This document shows, piece by piece, positions 9,352 to 18,951 of a DNA stretch of 64,000 nucleotides. The notes under the pieces are model-generated. The model was not told the DNA's origin. It did not search any database and saw nothing but the letters and a program-made list of their open reading frames with translations. Origin of the DNA: Anderseniella sp963787895 (GTDB taxonomy: Bacteria; Pseudomonadota; Alphaproteobacteria; Rhizobiales; Aestuariivirgaceae); assembly GCA_963787895.1 (NCBI GenBank), contig CAWBEX010000006.1, positions 104,870 through 168,869 of the forward strand, read 5' to 3'. The position numbers were made by a program, and so were the translations under genes. Every line of letters starts with the position of its first letter. The first letter of the stretch is position 1.

Positions 9352-10133
9352 CAGGCAGGGTCCTCCAGATCAATACCCTGCACAACCACCCTGTCAGACG
9401 CCACCAGGATAAGTCCGTATTGCGGGCGCTCCTCAAGCTGTACGAAATCATTCCAGTCGCTCAAGGTGTGGCCGGGCCGCACCTGGTGAGCAGTTGAACG
9501 CAATGTCGTAAACGGCAGGCCACTGATGACACCGGACACGGGGCGATGCACGTGGCCACAAAACAGGTATTCGACATTGGTCGCGCCGGCCAGCAGCTCT
9601 ATCAGCGCGATGTCGTCGTGCAACGGAATTGTGTCCAGAATACCCAGCCAAAGCGGTCCGGGCGGGTGATGCATGAACACAAGCACCCGGCGCCCCTTGC
9701 AATCAGCCAGTTGCGTTTCAACCCAGGCCAGCCTGTCGCCACAGAAGCGACCGCCATCTTCGCCAGGGCTGTGCGTATCGAGGCACAGCAGTGTCAGGTC
9801 ACCCATATCCCACCGGAACTGCTGGAACTGATCCATCGCCTGCCCTGGCGGCGGAAAGGCCGCCCTGAAAGCCGGCCGCTTGTCATGATTGCCAATCAAC
9901 GGCAGGAATGGCATCGGCAGGTCTTCAAGCAGCCGGGACACGGCAGCATACTCCTCGACCGCACCGGTGTCGGTCAGATCGCCCGTGCCAATGCACACTG
10001 CTGCATCACCATGATGGCGCCCGATCTGCTGCACGGTTTGCTTGAGGCGCGCCCGGCAGGCTACACCCTCTACCTGCCCGCTGGCTGTCAGATGTGTATC
10101 AGTAATCCAGACAATCTTGTGCAGCAGAGCCAT
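9351..10133 (-). CDS. Metallophosphoesterase (class III phosphodiesterase type) in phosphonate operon
   Basis: A 260-residue calcineurin-like phosphoesterase with all metal motifs: WITDTHL (D12, H14), GTGDLTD, GNHD, MHHPP and CGHVHRP. This set is typical of class III cyclic-nucleotide or glycerophosphodiester phosphodiesterases (GpdQ-like). It sits 2 nt after phnY and overlaps the pbfA-like gene, so it belongs to the same transcript. A plausible role is releasing free phosphonate from phosphonate mono- or diesters, such as AEP head groups of lipids or glycans, but nothing in the sequence proves the substrate. Confidence 0.85.
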   Translation of the reverse strand: MALLHKIVWITDTHLTASGQVEGVACRARLKQTVQQIGRHHGDAAVCIGTGDLTDTGAVEEYAAVSRLLEDLPMPFLPLIGNHDKRPAFRAAFPPPGQAMDQFQQFRWDMGDLTLLCLDTHSPGEDGGRFCGDRLAWVETQLADCKGRRVLVFMHHPPGPLWLGILDTIPLHDDIALIELLAGATNVEYLFCGHVHRPVSGVISGLPFTTLRSTAHQVRPGHTLSDWNDFVQLEERPQYGLILVASDRVVVQGIDLEDPA

Positions 10134-10135
10134 TC

Positions 10136-11593
10136 CTACCGTGGCCAGGGCAGCGAATACGTTTTCACGTTGGTGAAGAACTTCATCGCTTCAAGCACAC
10201 CTTCCTTGACGCCGTTGCCTGAGTCCTTGATACCGCCAAACGGGCTCATCTCAATGCGGTAACCCGGCTGCTCCCAGATGTTGACCGTGCCGACGTCCAA
10301 CCCTTCGATGAAGGCATGCATGCGGCGGAAGTCGTTGGTGCATACACCTGATGACAGGCCGAAAGGCGTCGAATTGGAAATCTTCATCACTTCCGCATCG
10401 TTGTCCGGCACCCGCACGATCGGCACGATTGGCCCAAAGGTTTCCTCGTAAACCAGTTCCGATTCATGCGGCACGTGGTCTACCACGATCGGCGGCAACA
10501 GCGCGCCCTTGCGTTCTGGATGATACAGAATTTTCGCACCCTGCTTCTCGGCAGCAAACACACGGTTTTCGAATATCTCCGCCGCCTTTGAATGGATGAC
10601 ACAGCCCAACTGGGTATCCGGGTCCATCGGGTCGCCAAACTTGATCTTCTTGGCATTCTCCAGCACCAGCGGCACGAACCTGTCGGCCACTGATTCCTGC
10701 ACCAGGATACGCTTGATCGCGGTGCAGCGCTGGCCGGAATTGCCCGTTGCACCCGCACACGCAAGCGCCGCCGCCTTTTGAAGATCTGCATCGTCCAGGT
10801 CGTTCAACACGATCAGTGGATCATTGCCGCCAAGTTCAAGAGCTGTACGCTTGTAGCCTGCCTTGCCGGCAATCATCTTGCCCACCGGCACGCCACCAGT
10901 GAAGGTAATGATGTCGATGTGTTCGTTGGTGATCATCTCGTCGCCGATGTCCTTTGGCCACCCGGTAACGATCTGGAACATCTCTGGCGGCAGGCCCGCT
11001 TCATACAATATGTCGGCCAAGGTGATGGCAGTCAGCGGGGTAAGCTCGGTCGGCTTGCACACCATGCAATTGTTGGTGGCAATCGACGGCGCGATCTTGT
11101 GCGCCACCATGTTGAGCGGATGGTTGAACGGCGTGATTGCCGAGATGGCGCGCACAGGCTCACGCTTGGTGTAGATTTTGCGGTCCTTGCCCTGGGGCGT
11201 CAGGTCGCAAGAAAAAATTTGCCCGTCATCAAGAATGGCAAGCTGGCCAGCCAGCATGAACACATCGTAGGACCGTCCCGTCTCATACAGCGAATGCTGC
11301 TTGCAGATGCCAAGCTCCAGTGTCAGCCAATGGGCAATTTCCTCGCGCCGTTTGCGGATCAGTTCAGCTGCGCGAAACAATATCTGCTGGCGTTCATAGC
11401 GGGTCAGCTTTGGCTTGTAGTTGGCAGCAATCTCGAAGGCACGGGCCGCATGTTCAGCCGTGCCTGCCGGTACAGTGCCGATGACTTCATCAGTATATGG
11501 GTAGAGCACTTCAACCACATCCCTGGTAGTCACCCTTTCGCCGCCAATACGCATGGCCTCATGGCGGACGGTATGATTCTGCATGATGTTCAT
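10136..11593 (-). CDS. phnY: Phosphonoacetaldehyde dehydrogenase
   Basis: A 485-residue aldehyde dehydrogenase, the length of PhnY from Sinorhizobium. Catalytic cysteine is C290 (GNSGQRCTAIKR) and the general base E253 (ALELGGNDP). It oxidises phosphonoacetaldehyde to phosphonoacetate with NAD+. The neighbours decide the assignment among aldehyde dehydrogenases: phnA lies 15 nt upstream and phnW before that, giving the known PhnW-PhnY-PhnA route. The aldehyde could come from either PhnW or the PbfA-like enzyme. Confidence 0.93.
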   Translation of the reverse strand: MNIMQNHTVRHEAMRIGGERVTTRDVVEVLYPYTDEVIGTVPAGTAEHAARAFEIAANYKPKLTRYERQQILFRAAELIRKRREEIAHWLTLELGICKQHSLYETGRSYDVFMLAGQLAILDDGQIFSCDLTPQGKDRKIYTKREPVRAISAITPFNHPLNMVAHKIAPSIATNNCMVCKPTELTPLTAITLADILYEAGLPPEMFQIVTGWPKDIGDEMITNEHIDIITFTGGVPVGKMIAGKAGYKRTALELGGNDPLIVLNDLDDADLQKAAALACAGATGNSGQRCTAIKRILVQESVADRFVPLVLENAKKIKFGDPMDPDTQLGCVIHSKAAEIFENRVFAAEKQGAKILYHPERKGALLPPIVVDHVPHESELVYEETFGPIVPIVRVPDNDAEVMKISNSTPFGLSSGVCTNDFRRMHAFIEGLDVGTVNIWEQPGYRIEMSPFGGIKDSGNGVKEGVLEAMKFFTNVKTYSLPWPR

Positions 11594-11608
11594 GTCCTGA
11601 AAGCTCCT

Positions 11609-12871
11609 TTACGAACTAACGGCAGCAGCGGCACGTGCCGCATGGAAGAAAGCATCGAAATTGCGCAGCTCAGGCGCGGCGGGCAAATCCGGCATTACCC
11701 GGTTGACGATAAACGGCACCTGCTGCTCTGTCAGCCCGCCATGGCTGCGCAACGGTTCATTGAGGGCTGCCAGGTCATGCCGGTGCGCACTCGTGCCGAT
11801 GGTCATGTTCTCACCGGACACCAGCACGATGTCACCTATGCGGTCTGCCGGCAGTTCGAAGCGTTTGCAGGCTTCCGCCTTGTCGATGGCAACGATGATC
11901 TCGGGCAAAGCACCCAACCGCTTCAGGATATCCGCCACGTCTGTGCCCCTGGGCAGATAAGCAGTTGCGAACGAGCCAAGTGCACCATGGTGCACCACAT
12001 ATGGATCCGTGATCGGCAGGATAACGCGGGCAGCGTCCTTGCCCAGCCACTCGTCAAGCAGGTCCTGCACATAAATCACAGCTGGCGAGCCATCAGCCAG
12101 ATGCTTCGGCTTCATGCCATGGTCCGCTGTCACCACGATGGCAGCTCCCATTGCGTCAAGCTCCGTCAGGTACTTGTCGAACATGGCGTAGAAGGCTTTG
12201 GCCTCCGCGTCTTCAGGCGCATATTTGTGCTGCACATAGTCCGTCGTTGTCAGGTACATGACATCCGGGTGAAATTCCTTGAGCAGCTTCACACCCGCCG
12301 CGAACACAAACTCTGACAGCTCTGCAGAGTAGACTTCAGGTACCTCGCGGCCCAGCCACTTCGACGCATTGTCGATACCGTGCTCCGCCTTGGTCGTGGT
12401 GTCCGAACGTTCCGACGAGAAGCAGATCGCCCTGCCCTCATCAAACTTCAGCCCATGCCCCAGCAGCGCGCGCAACTTGTCCTTGGCGGTCACTATGGCG
12501 ACCTTCTTGCCGGCGTTGTAGTAACCGGAAAAAATGGTCGGCGCGCGCAGGAACTTCGGGTCGTTCATCATCACCTCTTCACCCGTATCCGGGTCATAGA
12601 GGTAATTGCCACAGATGCCGTGAACCGCTGGCGGACGTCCTGTCGCAATCGACATGTTGTTTGGATTGGTAAAACTCGGAATCACCGAATGTGCCAGCCG
12701 GTCCGTACCCGTCTTGCGGATACGCGCCAGCGTGGGCATAAGCCCATCAGCAATTGCAGCATCGAGATAGGCAGGCTCACAGCCATCCAGGCAAATTGCT
12801 ATGGCGCAAGTCTTCGGTTCTGCGTAGGTACGTCCGTTTACTGTTACATTTCCAGGCGTCATGTCATTCAT
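11609..12871 (-). CDS. phnA: Phosphonoacetate hydrolase
   Basis: A 420-residue alkaline-phosphatase-superfamily enzyme that hydrolyses phosphonoacetate to acetate and phosphate. The two-zinc active site known from the Sinorhizobium enzyme is visible at the same numbers: D29, nucleophile T68 (SFTNPNN), D211 and H215 (TTDYVQHKY), D250 and H251 (TADHGMKP). This is a real C-P hydrolase, not the misnamed E. coli PhnA protein. It lies between phnW (22 nt) and phnY (15 nt). Confidence 0.95.
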   Translation of the reverse strand: MNDMTPGNVTVNGRTYAEPKTCAIAICLDGCEPAYLDAAIADGLMPTLARIRKTGTDRLAHSVIPSFTNPNNMSIATGRPPAVHGICGNYLYDPDTGEEVMMNDPKFLRAPTIFSGYYNAGKKVAIVTAKDKLRALLGHGLKFDEGRAICFSSERSDTTTKAEHGIDNASKWLGREVPEVYSAELSEFVFAAGVKLLKEFHPDVMYLTTTDYVQHKYAPEDAEAKAFYAMFDKYLTELDAMGAAIVVTADHGMKPKHLADGSPAVIYVQDLLDEWLGKDAARVILPITDPYVVHHGALGSFATAYLPRGTDVADILKRLGALPEIIVAIDKAEACKRFELPADRIGDIVLVSGENMTIGTSAHRHDLAALNEPLRSHGGLTEQQVPFIVNRVMPDLPAAPELRNFDAFFHAARAAAAVSS

Positions 12872-12893
12872 TGTTCAGTCTTTCCGTTCCTTG

Positions 12894-14096
12894 TCAGGCG
12901 GTAAGTCTTTGCCGCTCATTCAATGCAGATTTCGGAGGAGCCGCACTTGTAACCCCCATCTCGTCCAGAGATTGGCGGGCTGCATCAACCACTGCCCGCA
13001 TCACATGATGATCCATCTGGCCAATACAGCCGACACGAAAGCTGTCGACAACCGTAAGTTTGCCCGGATACACAATAAAGCCCTTCTGCTTCATCAAATC
13101 ATAGAACCTGGAAAACTCGAACTTCGCATCTGCCGGATTGAAGAAGGTAACGATAATCGGCGACAGCCAGTGGTCTCGCAGCAGGGTTTCGAAGCCAAGC
13201 TCCCGCATGCCCTCGACCAGCACATCACGGTTTCTGACGTAGCGGGCACCTCGCCCGGCAACGCCACCCTCCGCACGGTGCAGGCGCAACGCTTCCATAA
13301 ACGCAGCCACTACGTGGGTAGGCGGCGTGAAGCGCCATTGACCAGACTTTTCCATGTTCACCCACTGGTCATGGATATCCAGGCTCAGCGAATGGGAATT
13401 GCCCTTGGCAGCTTCCAGCACGCTCTTGCGCACAATGATAAAACCGAACCCCGGCACACCTTCAATGCACTTGTTGGCTGAAGATACGATCGCCTCGAAG
13501 CGTACCTCACGCGGATTGATGTCCACAGCGCCAAAGGCACTCATGGAGTCGATCAGCAGCTTGCGTCCTGCAGCATAGGTTGCATCGGAAATTTCCTTGA
13601 TCGGATTGAGAATACCCGACGAGGTTTCGCAATGGACCGCCACCACATGGGTTATTGCAGGGTCAGCTTCCAGCGCTGCCGATATTTCCTCGGCGCGTGG
13701 CGGCAGGTAGTCGCCCTTGTCAATGTCAGTATGCGCCCGCCCGATATAATCAAGCGTCCTGGCAATGCGTTGGCCATAAGCACCATTCATCAACACCAGC
13801 ACCTTGCCGTCACGCGGGATCAGCGAACCCAGCATTGCCTCGACGACGAACGTTCCGCTGCCCTGCATCGGCACACAGTCGTATTCACTCGCCGCCTCGC
13901 CAAGCATGGCCAGCAGTTCAGCCCGCAAGGTGGCGGTCATGGCGCGGAAATCACCGTCCCACGAACCCCAGTCGCGCAGCATACTCTCCTTGACCGAATA
14001 CGCGGTGGTCAACGGCCCTGGAGTGAGCAGGTAAGGCTCGCCAAGACGCGGTGGTTCCAACTTGTCCTCAAACCGGAAGTCCGGATCTGCATTCAT
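12894..14096 (-). CDS. phnW: 2-aminoethylphosphonate:pyruvate transaminase
   Basis: A 400-residue class V PLP aminotransferase that moves the amino group of AEP to pyruvate, giving phosphonoacetaldehyde and alanine. Recognisable parts are LLTPGPLT at the start, MQGSGTFVVEAMLGSL, D183 in LLIDSMSAFG and the PLP lysine K209 in SSANKCIEGVPG. It is the first gene of the operon, so its upstream region (14097-14208), which carries AT-rich dyads, is the likely promoter/operator. Confidence 0.94.
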   Translation of the reverse strand: MNADPDFRFEDKLEPPRLGEPYLLTPGPLTTAYSVKESMLRDWGSWDGDFRAMTATLRAELLAMLGEAASEYDCVPMQGSGTFVVEAMLGSLIPRDGKVLVLMNGAYGQRIARTLDYIGRAHTDIDKGDYLPPRAEEISAALEADPAITHVVAVHCETSSGILNPIKEISDATYAAGRKLLIDSMSAFGAVDINPREVRFEAIVSSANKCIEGVPGFGFIIVRKSVLEAAKGNSHSLSLDIHDQWVNMEKSGQWRFTPPTHVVAAFMEALRLHRAEGGVAGRGARYVRNRDVLVEGMRELGFETLLRDHWLSPIIVTFFNPADAKFEFSRFYDLMKQKGFIVYPGKLTVVDSFRVGCIGQMDHHVMRAVVDAARQSLDEMGVTSAAPPKSALNERQRLTA

Positions 14097-14170
14097 GGGA
14101 TCATCCTCGCCAAAGCCTTGCGATCAGAGAAATTCGCAGAGACTTTATGCAGTTCACATGCATTTGAAAA

Positions 14171-14189
14171 ATCGATAAATCATATCGAT
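14171..14189. promoter_or_regulatory. Overlapping inverted repeats upstream of phnW, candidate operator
   Basis: ATCGATA-AATCA-TATCGAT is a perfect 7-bp inverted repeat. A second perfect one, ATAAATC-ATATC-GATTTAT (14175-14193), overlaps it. They lie 75-97 bp upstream of the phnW start in an AT-rich patch that differs from the GC-rich surroundings. Related AT-rich dyads occur upstream of the LysR gene (ATTGATTTTATTGAT) and of the AEP-binding protein gene (ATCGATAATAATGAT). The LysR regulator encoded at 16033 is the natural candidate to bind them; this is inference. Confidence 0.45.
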
Positions 14190-14208
14190 TTATAAATTTT
14201 TCTATCAC

Positions 14209-15870
14209 TCAATCACTCAGTGACAAACGGCTTTCCCGCAACAATCCGTGGCGTTTCAGCAAGGGATAGGCAAACGACACCAGCGTGGAATTTATTTCCT
14301 TGAGTGATCGCAGAATGTCCAGATGAATGTCGCTTGTGGCGATGCTGGCAGCAGATGCAGCCGACAATCTCGCGAGGTGTTTGTCGTGGCTTTGCTGCTC
14401 CATGGAGCGCACCACAGACTTTTCCTTCACCAATTCGGTTGCAGAACTCAGATCATCTGACAACAACACGTTCATGGTCAGCTGCATGTTGGCCAGAACG
14501 CGAGCATGCATGGCTGTCAATTCGCTCCATCCGTCCCTGGAAAACGACAGGCTCTTGCTCTGCGTCAGCTGCGCCAGCCGCAGCAGGTCCTTAGTAATGA
14601 TGTCACCGATACGCTCCAGCCCAATCGCCACACTGGTGAGCTCCATCGACCGGCCTGCCTGTTCCGAGGTCAACTCCCCCTGGTTCATGTCCGCCAGGTA
14701 CAGCTTGATGTCGGTTTGGGCGTCGTTGATCGAGCTTTCCAGAGTAGCGATGCGGGCTGTCGGAATGGCGTTTTTCGCAACGAAATGATCCATCGCAGGC
14801 AGCAGCATCAACTCAACCTGCTCACCCATTCGCAAGACCTCGCGCGTGGCGCTGGCCAGCGCCAGTTGAGGTGACTTCAGCACCTTTCTGTCCAGCGCTG
14901 AAACCGGAAGCAACGGCGCATCCTCCGGCGCTTCGTCTGGCAGGAGTTTTTTGGTGATGTTCGCCAGCGGAATGACAAGCGGCAGCCACACAAGCACAAG
15001 CAGCAGGTTGAAAACCACGTGAAAGCCCACGAGTTGGCGCACTTCCTGCGATCCCAGCATGTCGACCGGCACCGCAACCTTGCTCACCAGCACAAGCCCC
15101 GCCACCGTTCCAATCAGACGGATGACAAGATTGCCTACCGCTACCCGGCGCGCCTTGACGTGCAGCGCGCGGGTCAGCCACAAGCCGATCAACCCTCCCC
15201 CGAGATTGGCCCCCAGCACAAGTGGAAGGCCGGCTTCGATCGGTAGCAGGCCCTGCGCAGCGAACGCCGCAAACATCAAGATCGCTGCAACACTGGAATG
15301 AAACAGAAATGTGATGACTGCACCGCCAATGAACGCCGCCACGGTGTCCGTTGCCAGATACTCGACAACCAACAACAATCCGCGGCTTTCGCGCAAGGGC
15401 GCAGTGGCCTCGCCAATCATGCGCAGCGCGATCAGGATGAGTGCAATGCCAAGCAGTATGCGTCCTGCCTGCTTCAACACCCGCGCCTGAAACTTCAGGA
15501 AAAGAATACCACCTGCCACCAGCAACAGCGGAATGAGCCAGCCAATATCCAGCGACAGAAAATTGACCGCAATCGCCGTGCCCAGGTCAGCGCCGAGCAC
15601 CGTCGCCAGCGAACCCGTCACCCCCATCACACCGGCAGCAGTAAACCCCGACACCAGCAGCACCACCGCCGTGGAGCTTTGCAGCAATGCTGCGGAGATC
15701 ATGCCGGCCAGGGCATTCGCAGTCACGCTGTGGCGTGTGGCCATGAACACATTGCGCAGATTGTTGCCAAGCGCCCGCTCCACCCCGGTGCGCACCATGC
15801 GGGTAGAGTACAATAACAGCAAAACGGCACCTGCAAGACTAAGTAGGAAAACAGATAGATCCATAGTCAC
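14209..15870 (-). CDS. Na/Pi cotransporter family protein with PhoU-like C-terminal domain
   Basis: A 553-residue NptA/YjbB-type membrane protein with two inverted Na/Pi-cotransporter repeats in the first 310 residues and a helical PhoU-like region from about 335 onward. The first repeat has the hallmark QSS (Q64-S66 in LLQSSTAVV); the second has HSS (H191-S193 in FLFHSSVAA) in place of Q. Bacterial members are often linked to phosphate export. Next to an operon that releases phosphate when phosphonates serve as carbon or nitrogen source, a Pi-balancing role is reasonable. It is divergent from the LysR gene. Confidence 0.85.
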   Translation of the reverse strand: MTMDLSVFLLSLAGAVLLLLYSTRMVRTGVERALGNNLRNVFMATRHSVTANALAGMISAALLQSSTAVVLLVSGFTAAGVMGVTGSLATVLGADLGTAIAVNFLSLDIGWLIPLLLVAGGILFLKFQARVLKQAGRILLGIALILIALRMIGEATAPLRESRGLLLVVEYLATDTVAAFIGGAVITFLFHSSVAAILMFAAFAAQGLLPIEAGLPLVLGANLGGGLIGLWLTRALHVKARRVAVGNLVIRLIGTVAGLVLVSKVAVPVDMLGSQEVRQLVGFHVVFNLLLVLVWLPLVIPLANITKKLLPDEAPEDAPLLPVSALDRKVLKSPQLALASATREVLRMGEQVELMLLPAMDHFVAKNAIPTARIATLESSINDAQTDIKLYLADMNQGELTSEQAGRSMELTSVAIGLERIGDIITKDLLRLAQLTQSKSLSFSRDGWSELTAMHARVLANMQLTMNVLLSDDLSSATELVKEKSVVRSMEQQSHDKHLARLSAASAASIATSDIHLDILRSLKEINSTLVSFAYPLLKRHGLLRESRLSLSD

Positions 15871-16032
15871 CAGCGCTGGTTTGACCTGCCGCTAGACTGG
15901 CGGACCGGCCAAATGGAAAACTTGTGTCAGTGCATCCCGACACGTTGAGTCTCATCGTTTGCAATACATAGATCAAAACGATAGTTTTTATCCATACATT
16001 GATTTTATTGATGAAAAAAGAGATGGCCCGCC
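15871..16032. promoter_or_regulatory. Divergent promoter region between Na/Pi transporter and LysR genes
   Basis: A 162-bp intergenic region read outward on both sides. The stretch 15965-16020 is AT-rich and holds AAAAC-GATA-GTTTT (15976-15989, inverted repeat) and ATTGATTTTATTGAT (about 15999-16013). The spacing and symmetry are typical of LysR-type sites (T-N11-A), suggesting autoregulation by the LysR protein encoded immediately downstream. No unambiguous -35/-10 pair could be picked. Confidence 0.4.
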
Positions 16033-16908
16033 ATGCGGTATGTTCAATTGCGCGCATTTCACAATGTTGCCGTGCACGGCGGTTTTTCCAAAGCGGCCGA
16101 AGCGCTTGGCCTGACACAGCCGGCGGTATCGGATCAGGTGCGCAAACTGGAGTCTGAGTATGACATCCGCCTGTTCGACCGGCAGAAGAAGCAGATCCGG
16201 CTCACCGACTCAGGCAGGCAGCTTTTTGACATTACAAACCGCCTGTTCGAGATAGAGGAGCAGGCTCTGGAACTGCTTTCGGAAACCCGCGCCTTACGCA
16301 CAGGCTCACTTAAGCTTGTGGCTGATTCCGCACATCACATTCTCCATGTTCTGGCGAGGTTCCGCCGCGCCCATCCTGCGGTATCGGTTATCGTCAGCAC
16401 TGGCAACACCGCCAGCGTGACGGAGCGGCTGCAAACCTATGACGCTGACATCGGCGTGGTGGGTGAAATTCCCAATAACCGCGAGTTCGAGGTTGTGGCG
16501 CTCAGCAGGTCCCCGATCATCGCTTTCGTGCCGCGCAGCAATCCGTTGGCCAAGGTCGGCAAATTGTCACTGCGCGAGCTTTGCCAACAGCCACTGGTAC
16601 TGCGCGAAGAAGGTTCACGCACGCGCGCCCTGCTTGAAGCTGCCATCGCTGCTGCTGGCATAAAGCTCGACAACGTCATTCAAGCTGAAGGCCGCGAAGC
16701 GGTTCAGGAAATTGTTGCAGCCGGCGGCGGCATTGGCTTCGTCTCGGAGGCGGAGTTCGGCAATGACAAGAGGCTGGCCAAACTGCACATTACCGATGCC
16801 AACATAGTCATGGATGAAGCAATCATCTGCCTGCGTGAGCGCAGCGACAGCAAGGCAATCCGTACTTTCATGGCCATTGCCCGCCAGGATATCACCACCC
16901 TGCCCTGA
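16033..16908 (+). CDS. LysR-family transcriptional regulator, probable phosphonate-locus regulator
   Basis: A 291-residue LysR-type regulator. The N-terminal winged helix-turn-helix is clear (GGFSKAAEALGLTQPAVSDQVRKLE written in part: SKAAEALGLTQPAVSDQVRK, about residues 20-40), followed by a ligand-binding domain from about residue 90. It is divergent from the Na/Pi gene and convergent with the AEP transporter operon. Its position between the AEP catabolic operon and AEP uptake genes makes it the likely regulator of both; the effector (AEP or a breakdown product) is unknown. Confidence 0.85.
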   Translation: MRYVQLRAFHNVAVHGGFSKAAEALGLTQPAVSDQVRKLESEYDIRLFDRQKKQIRLTDSGRQLFDITNRLFEIEEQALELLSETRALRTGSLKLVADSAHHILHVLARFRRAHPAVSVIVSTGNTASVTERLQTYDADIGVVGEIPNNREFEVVALSRSPIIAFVPRSNPLAKVGKLSLRELCQQPLVLREEGSRTRALLEAAIAAAGIKLDNVIQAEGREAVQEIVAAGGGIGFVSEAEFGNDKRLAKLHITDANIVMDEAIICLRERSDSKAIRTFMAIARQDITTLP

Positions 16909-16919
16909 CGCGTCGCAGG

Positions 16920-18951
16920 CTAGCGGGCCCGCCATCCCTGGGTTCGTGCCAGCATCCAGCGCGACACGCCGGCATGCAACAGCCTGGCAACCACATTGGT
17001 GTAGAAGATCATCATCCCCATTGCAGCCGCAGGAGCCACGTCACCGGCATCATCCATGTTCAACACGGCAACCGAGGCCAGCGTAGTCTTGGTTGAATAC
17101 AGGAACACCACTGCCGAAACCGTAGTCATGGCATTCACGAACATGTAGATCGCAATGTCCAGAATTGCCGGCAGGCATACGGGCACGGTGACCCGTCCGA
17201 AAAGCCGCCAGAACGGTTGCTTCAAAGACGCCGCAACAGACTCAAACTCACCGTCAATCTGCTTGAGCGCCGTCACTGCGGTCAGATGCGACACGGTGTA
17301 AAAGTGGGTAATGGTGCAGATAACAAGAATGGTCATCGTGCCATAGATCGGGTTCAACGGGTTTTGCGGATCGTTGAAGAAGAAGATGTATGCCAGACCA
17401 AGCACCATGCCCGGAATTGCCATCGGCAGCATGGCGAGAAACTGAAACAGCGACCGCCCGGCCTGGAAACCGCGTGACTTCTCCACCATGTAGGCGCCGG
17501 TAAAGATGATCGCGGTTCCGATAACAGCCGTCAGCAGTGCCAGACGTATCGAGTTGCGGTACGCCTCCCAGCCTCCGCCATCCATGCGGTCGAAGTCATA
17601 ATTCTTCAGGCTGAATGACAGATCATAAGGCCAGAACTTCACGATAGCCGCATACTGGCAAATACCAAGTATGGTGATGATGAACAATGCCACCAGCGAC
17701 GCAATAGGCCAGACAGGTCCAGTCAAACCGCTGCGACGGCTGGGGCTGATAGACCACCGAGCGTGCAGACAGCAGCGAGACCTGCTTTTTCTGTACCTGA
17801 CGGTCGACGATGTAGGCAATCAGTCGCCGGGATCAACAGCACCACGGAAACCACCGCGCCCATCTGGAAGTTCTGCTGGCCGATCACCTGCTTGTAGATA
17901 TCCACCGCCAGCATGTTGTACTGGCCGCCGATCACCTTCGGCAGACCGAAATCGGTGATCACCAGATTGAACACCACGAAAGCTGCCGAGATCAGTCCAT
18001 AGCGTGCACCGGGAATGGTCACCGTCCAGAATGTGCGCCATTTGCTGGCGCGCAGCGACACGTGCCGCCTCGTACAGCCGCGCATCGGAAATCGACAGGG
18101 CGATGAGGATGATGATCATGGCATGCGGGAAAGGTGAAGAACACCGAGCCCGATCACGATGCCGATCGGCCCGTAGATCGCTCTCACCCATCAGAAACTC
18201 TTTCAGGAAACCCTGATTGCCGAACAGATAGACCAACGCAATGCCCGGCAACAGCGACGGCACAAGGATCGGTGCCATCGCAATCACCCTGAACACCCCC
18301 TTGAATGGCATGCAACTGCGGCACAACGCATAGGCAAACCCGAACGCCAGGGACACCGTGATGATGCGTGGAGACGATCGCGATGAACAGTGAGTTCTGG
18401 ATCGAGCGAAACAGCGCCGGGGTGGAAAAGTAGGACTGGCGAAATTGCCCAGTCCGTGTCCTGCACGGCCTGATCACCACCTTGCGGAAGGTGTTTGAAT
18501 CAAACTCCGCCACTTCCGGCCCGGTGCGCCGTTCCGACCCGACCAGATAGACTGCATCGTCCCTCGGCCGGAATCAACCGGTACTTCACCGGACCGCGAA
18601 AACTGAAGTCGGGAAAGAATTGTGTCAGCGCCAACCGTCCGTCGGAGCTGGTCGCAAGGTCCGCCTCACTACAGTTTGACGGTATCGGCATTGAGCTGTT
18701 CCAGCGTCACCGGCGGGGTATTGAATGCACCGGCCTCATCACTTGCCTGCACCTGAAATTGCGCAAGATCATAACGGCTGGTCTCGAATGCCTTCGACAA
18801 CATGGCGTACAATGGCAACGCCAGCGCAACGATCAGGTAGATGGCAATGCACGATCATGTAGCCGCGCATCACCCAGTCATCGCGCGACATGCGCGCCTT
18901 CAGGGCCGGGCCCTCAGGCAATGGTATTACCTTTGCAGCACTAGTGCTCAT
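16920..18951 (-). pseudogene. 2-Aminoethylphosphonate ABC transporter permease (PhnU-like), broken by multiple frameshifts
   Basis: The gene starts at the ATG at 18951 (MSTSAAKVIPLPEG), overlapping the ATPase stop by 11 nt, and should encode a fused two-unit permease of roughly 550-680 residues. The C-terminal part, up to about 17730, is one clean frame with helices such as ITILGICQYAAIVKF. Between about 18850 and 17730 the reading frame jumps at least ten times: an extra base near 18849, others near 18667, 18560, 18475, 18440, 18367, 18190, 18130, 18057, 17823 and 17730. Joining the frames restores sensible permease sequence (IVSTIITVSLAFGFAYALC, ISDARLYEAARV, TDFGLPKVIGGQYNMLAVD). The amino acids look intact apart from indels, so sequence error is as likely as a real pseudogene. 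Confidence 0.85.

Noticed and set aside
10778..12316. A 512-codon open frame on the plus strand opposite phnY and phnA
   Set aside because: It is antisense to two genes with complete active sites, has no recognisable domain, and arises from the GC-rich codon pattern.
17820..18691. Several short minus-strand frames as separate small genes
   Set aside because: They are pieces of one permease gene in shifted frames; their translations join into a single known family.
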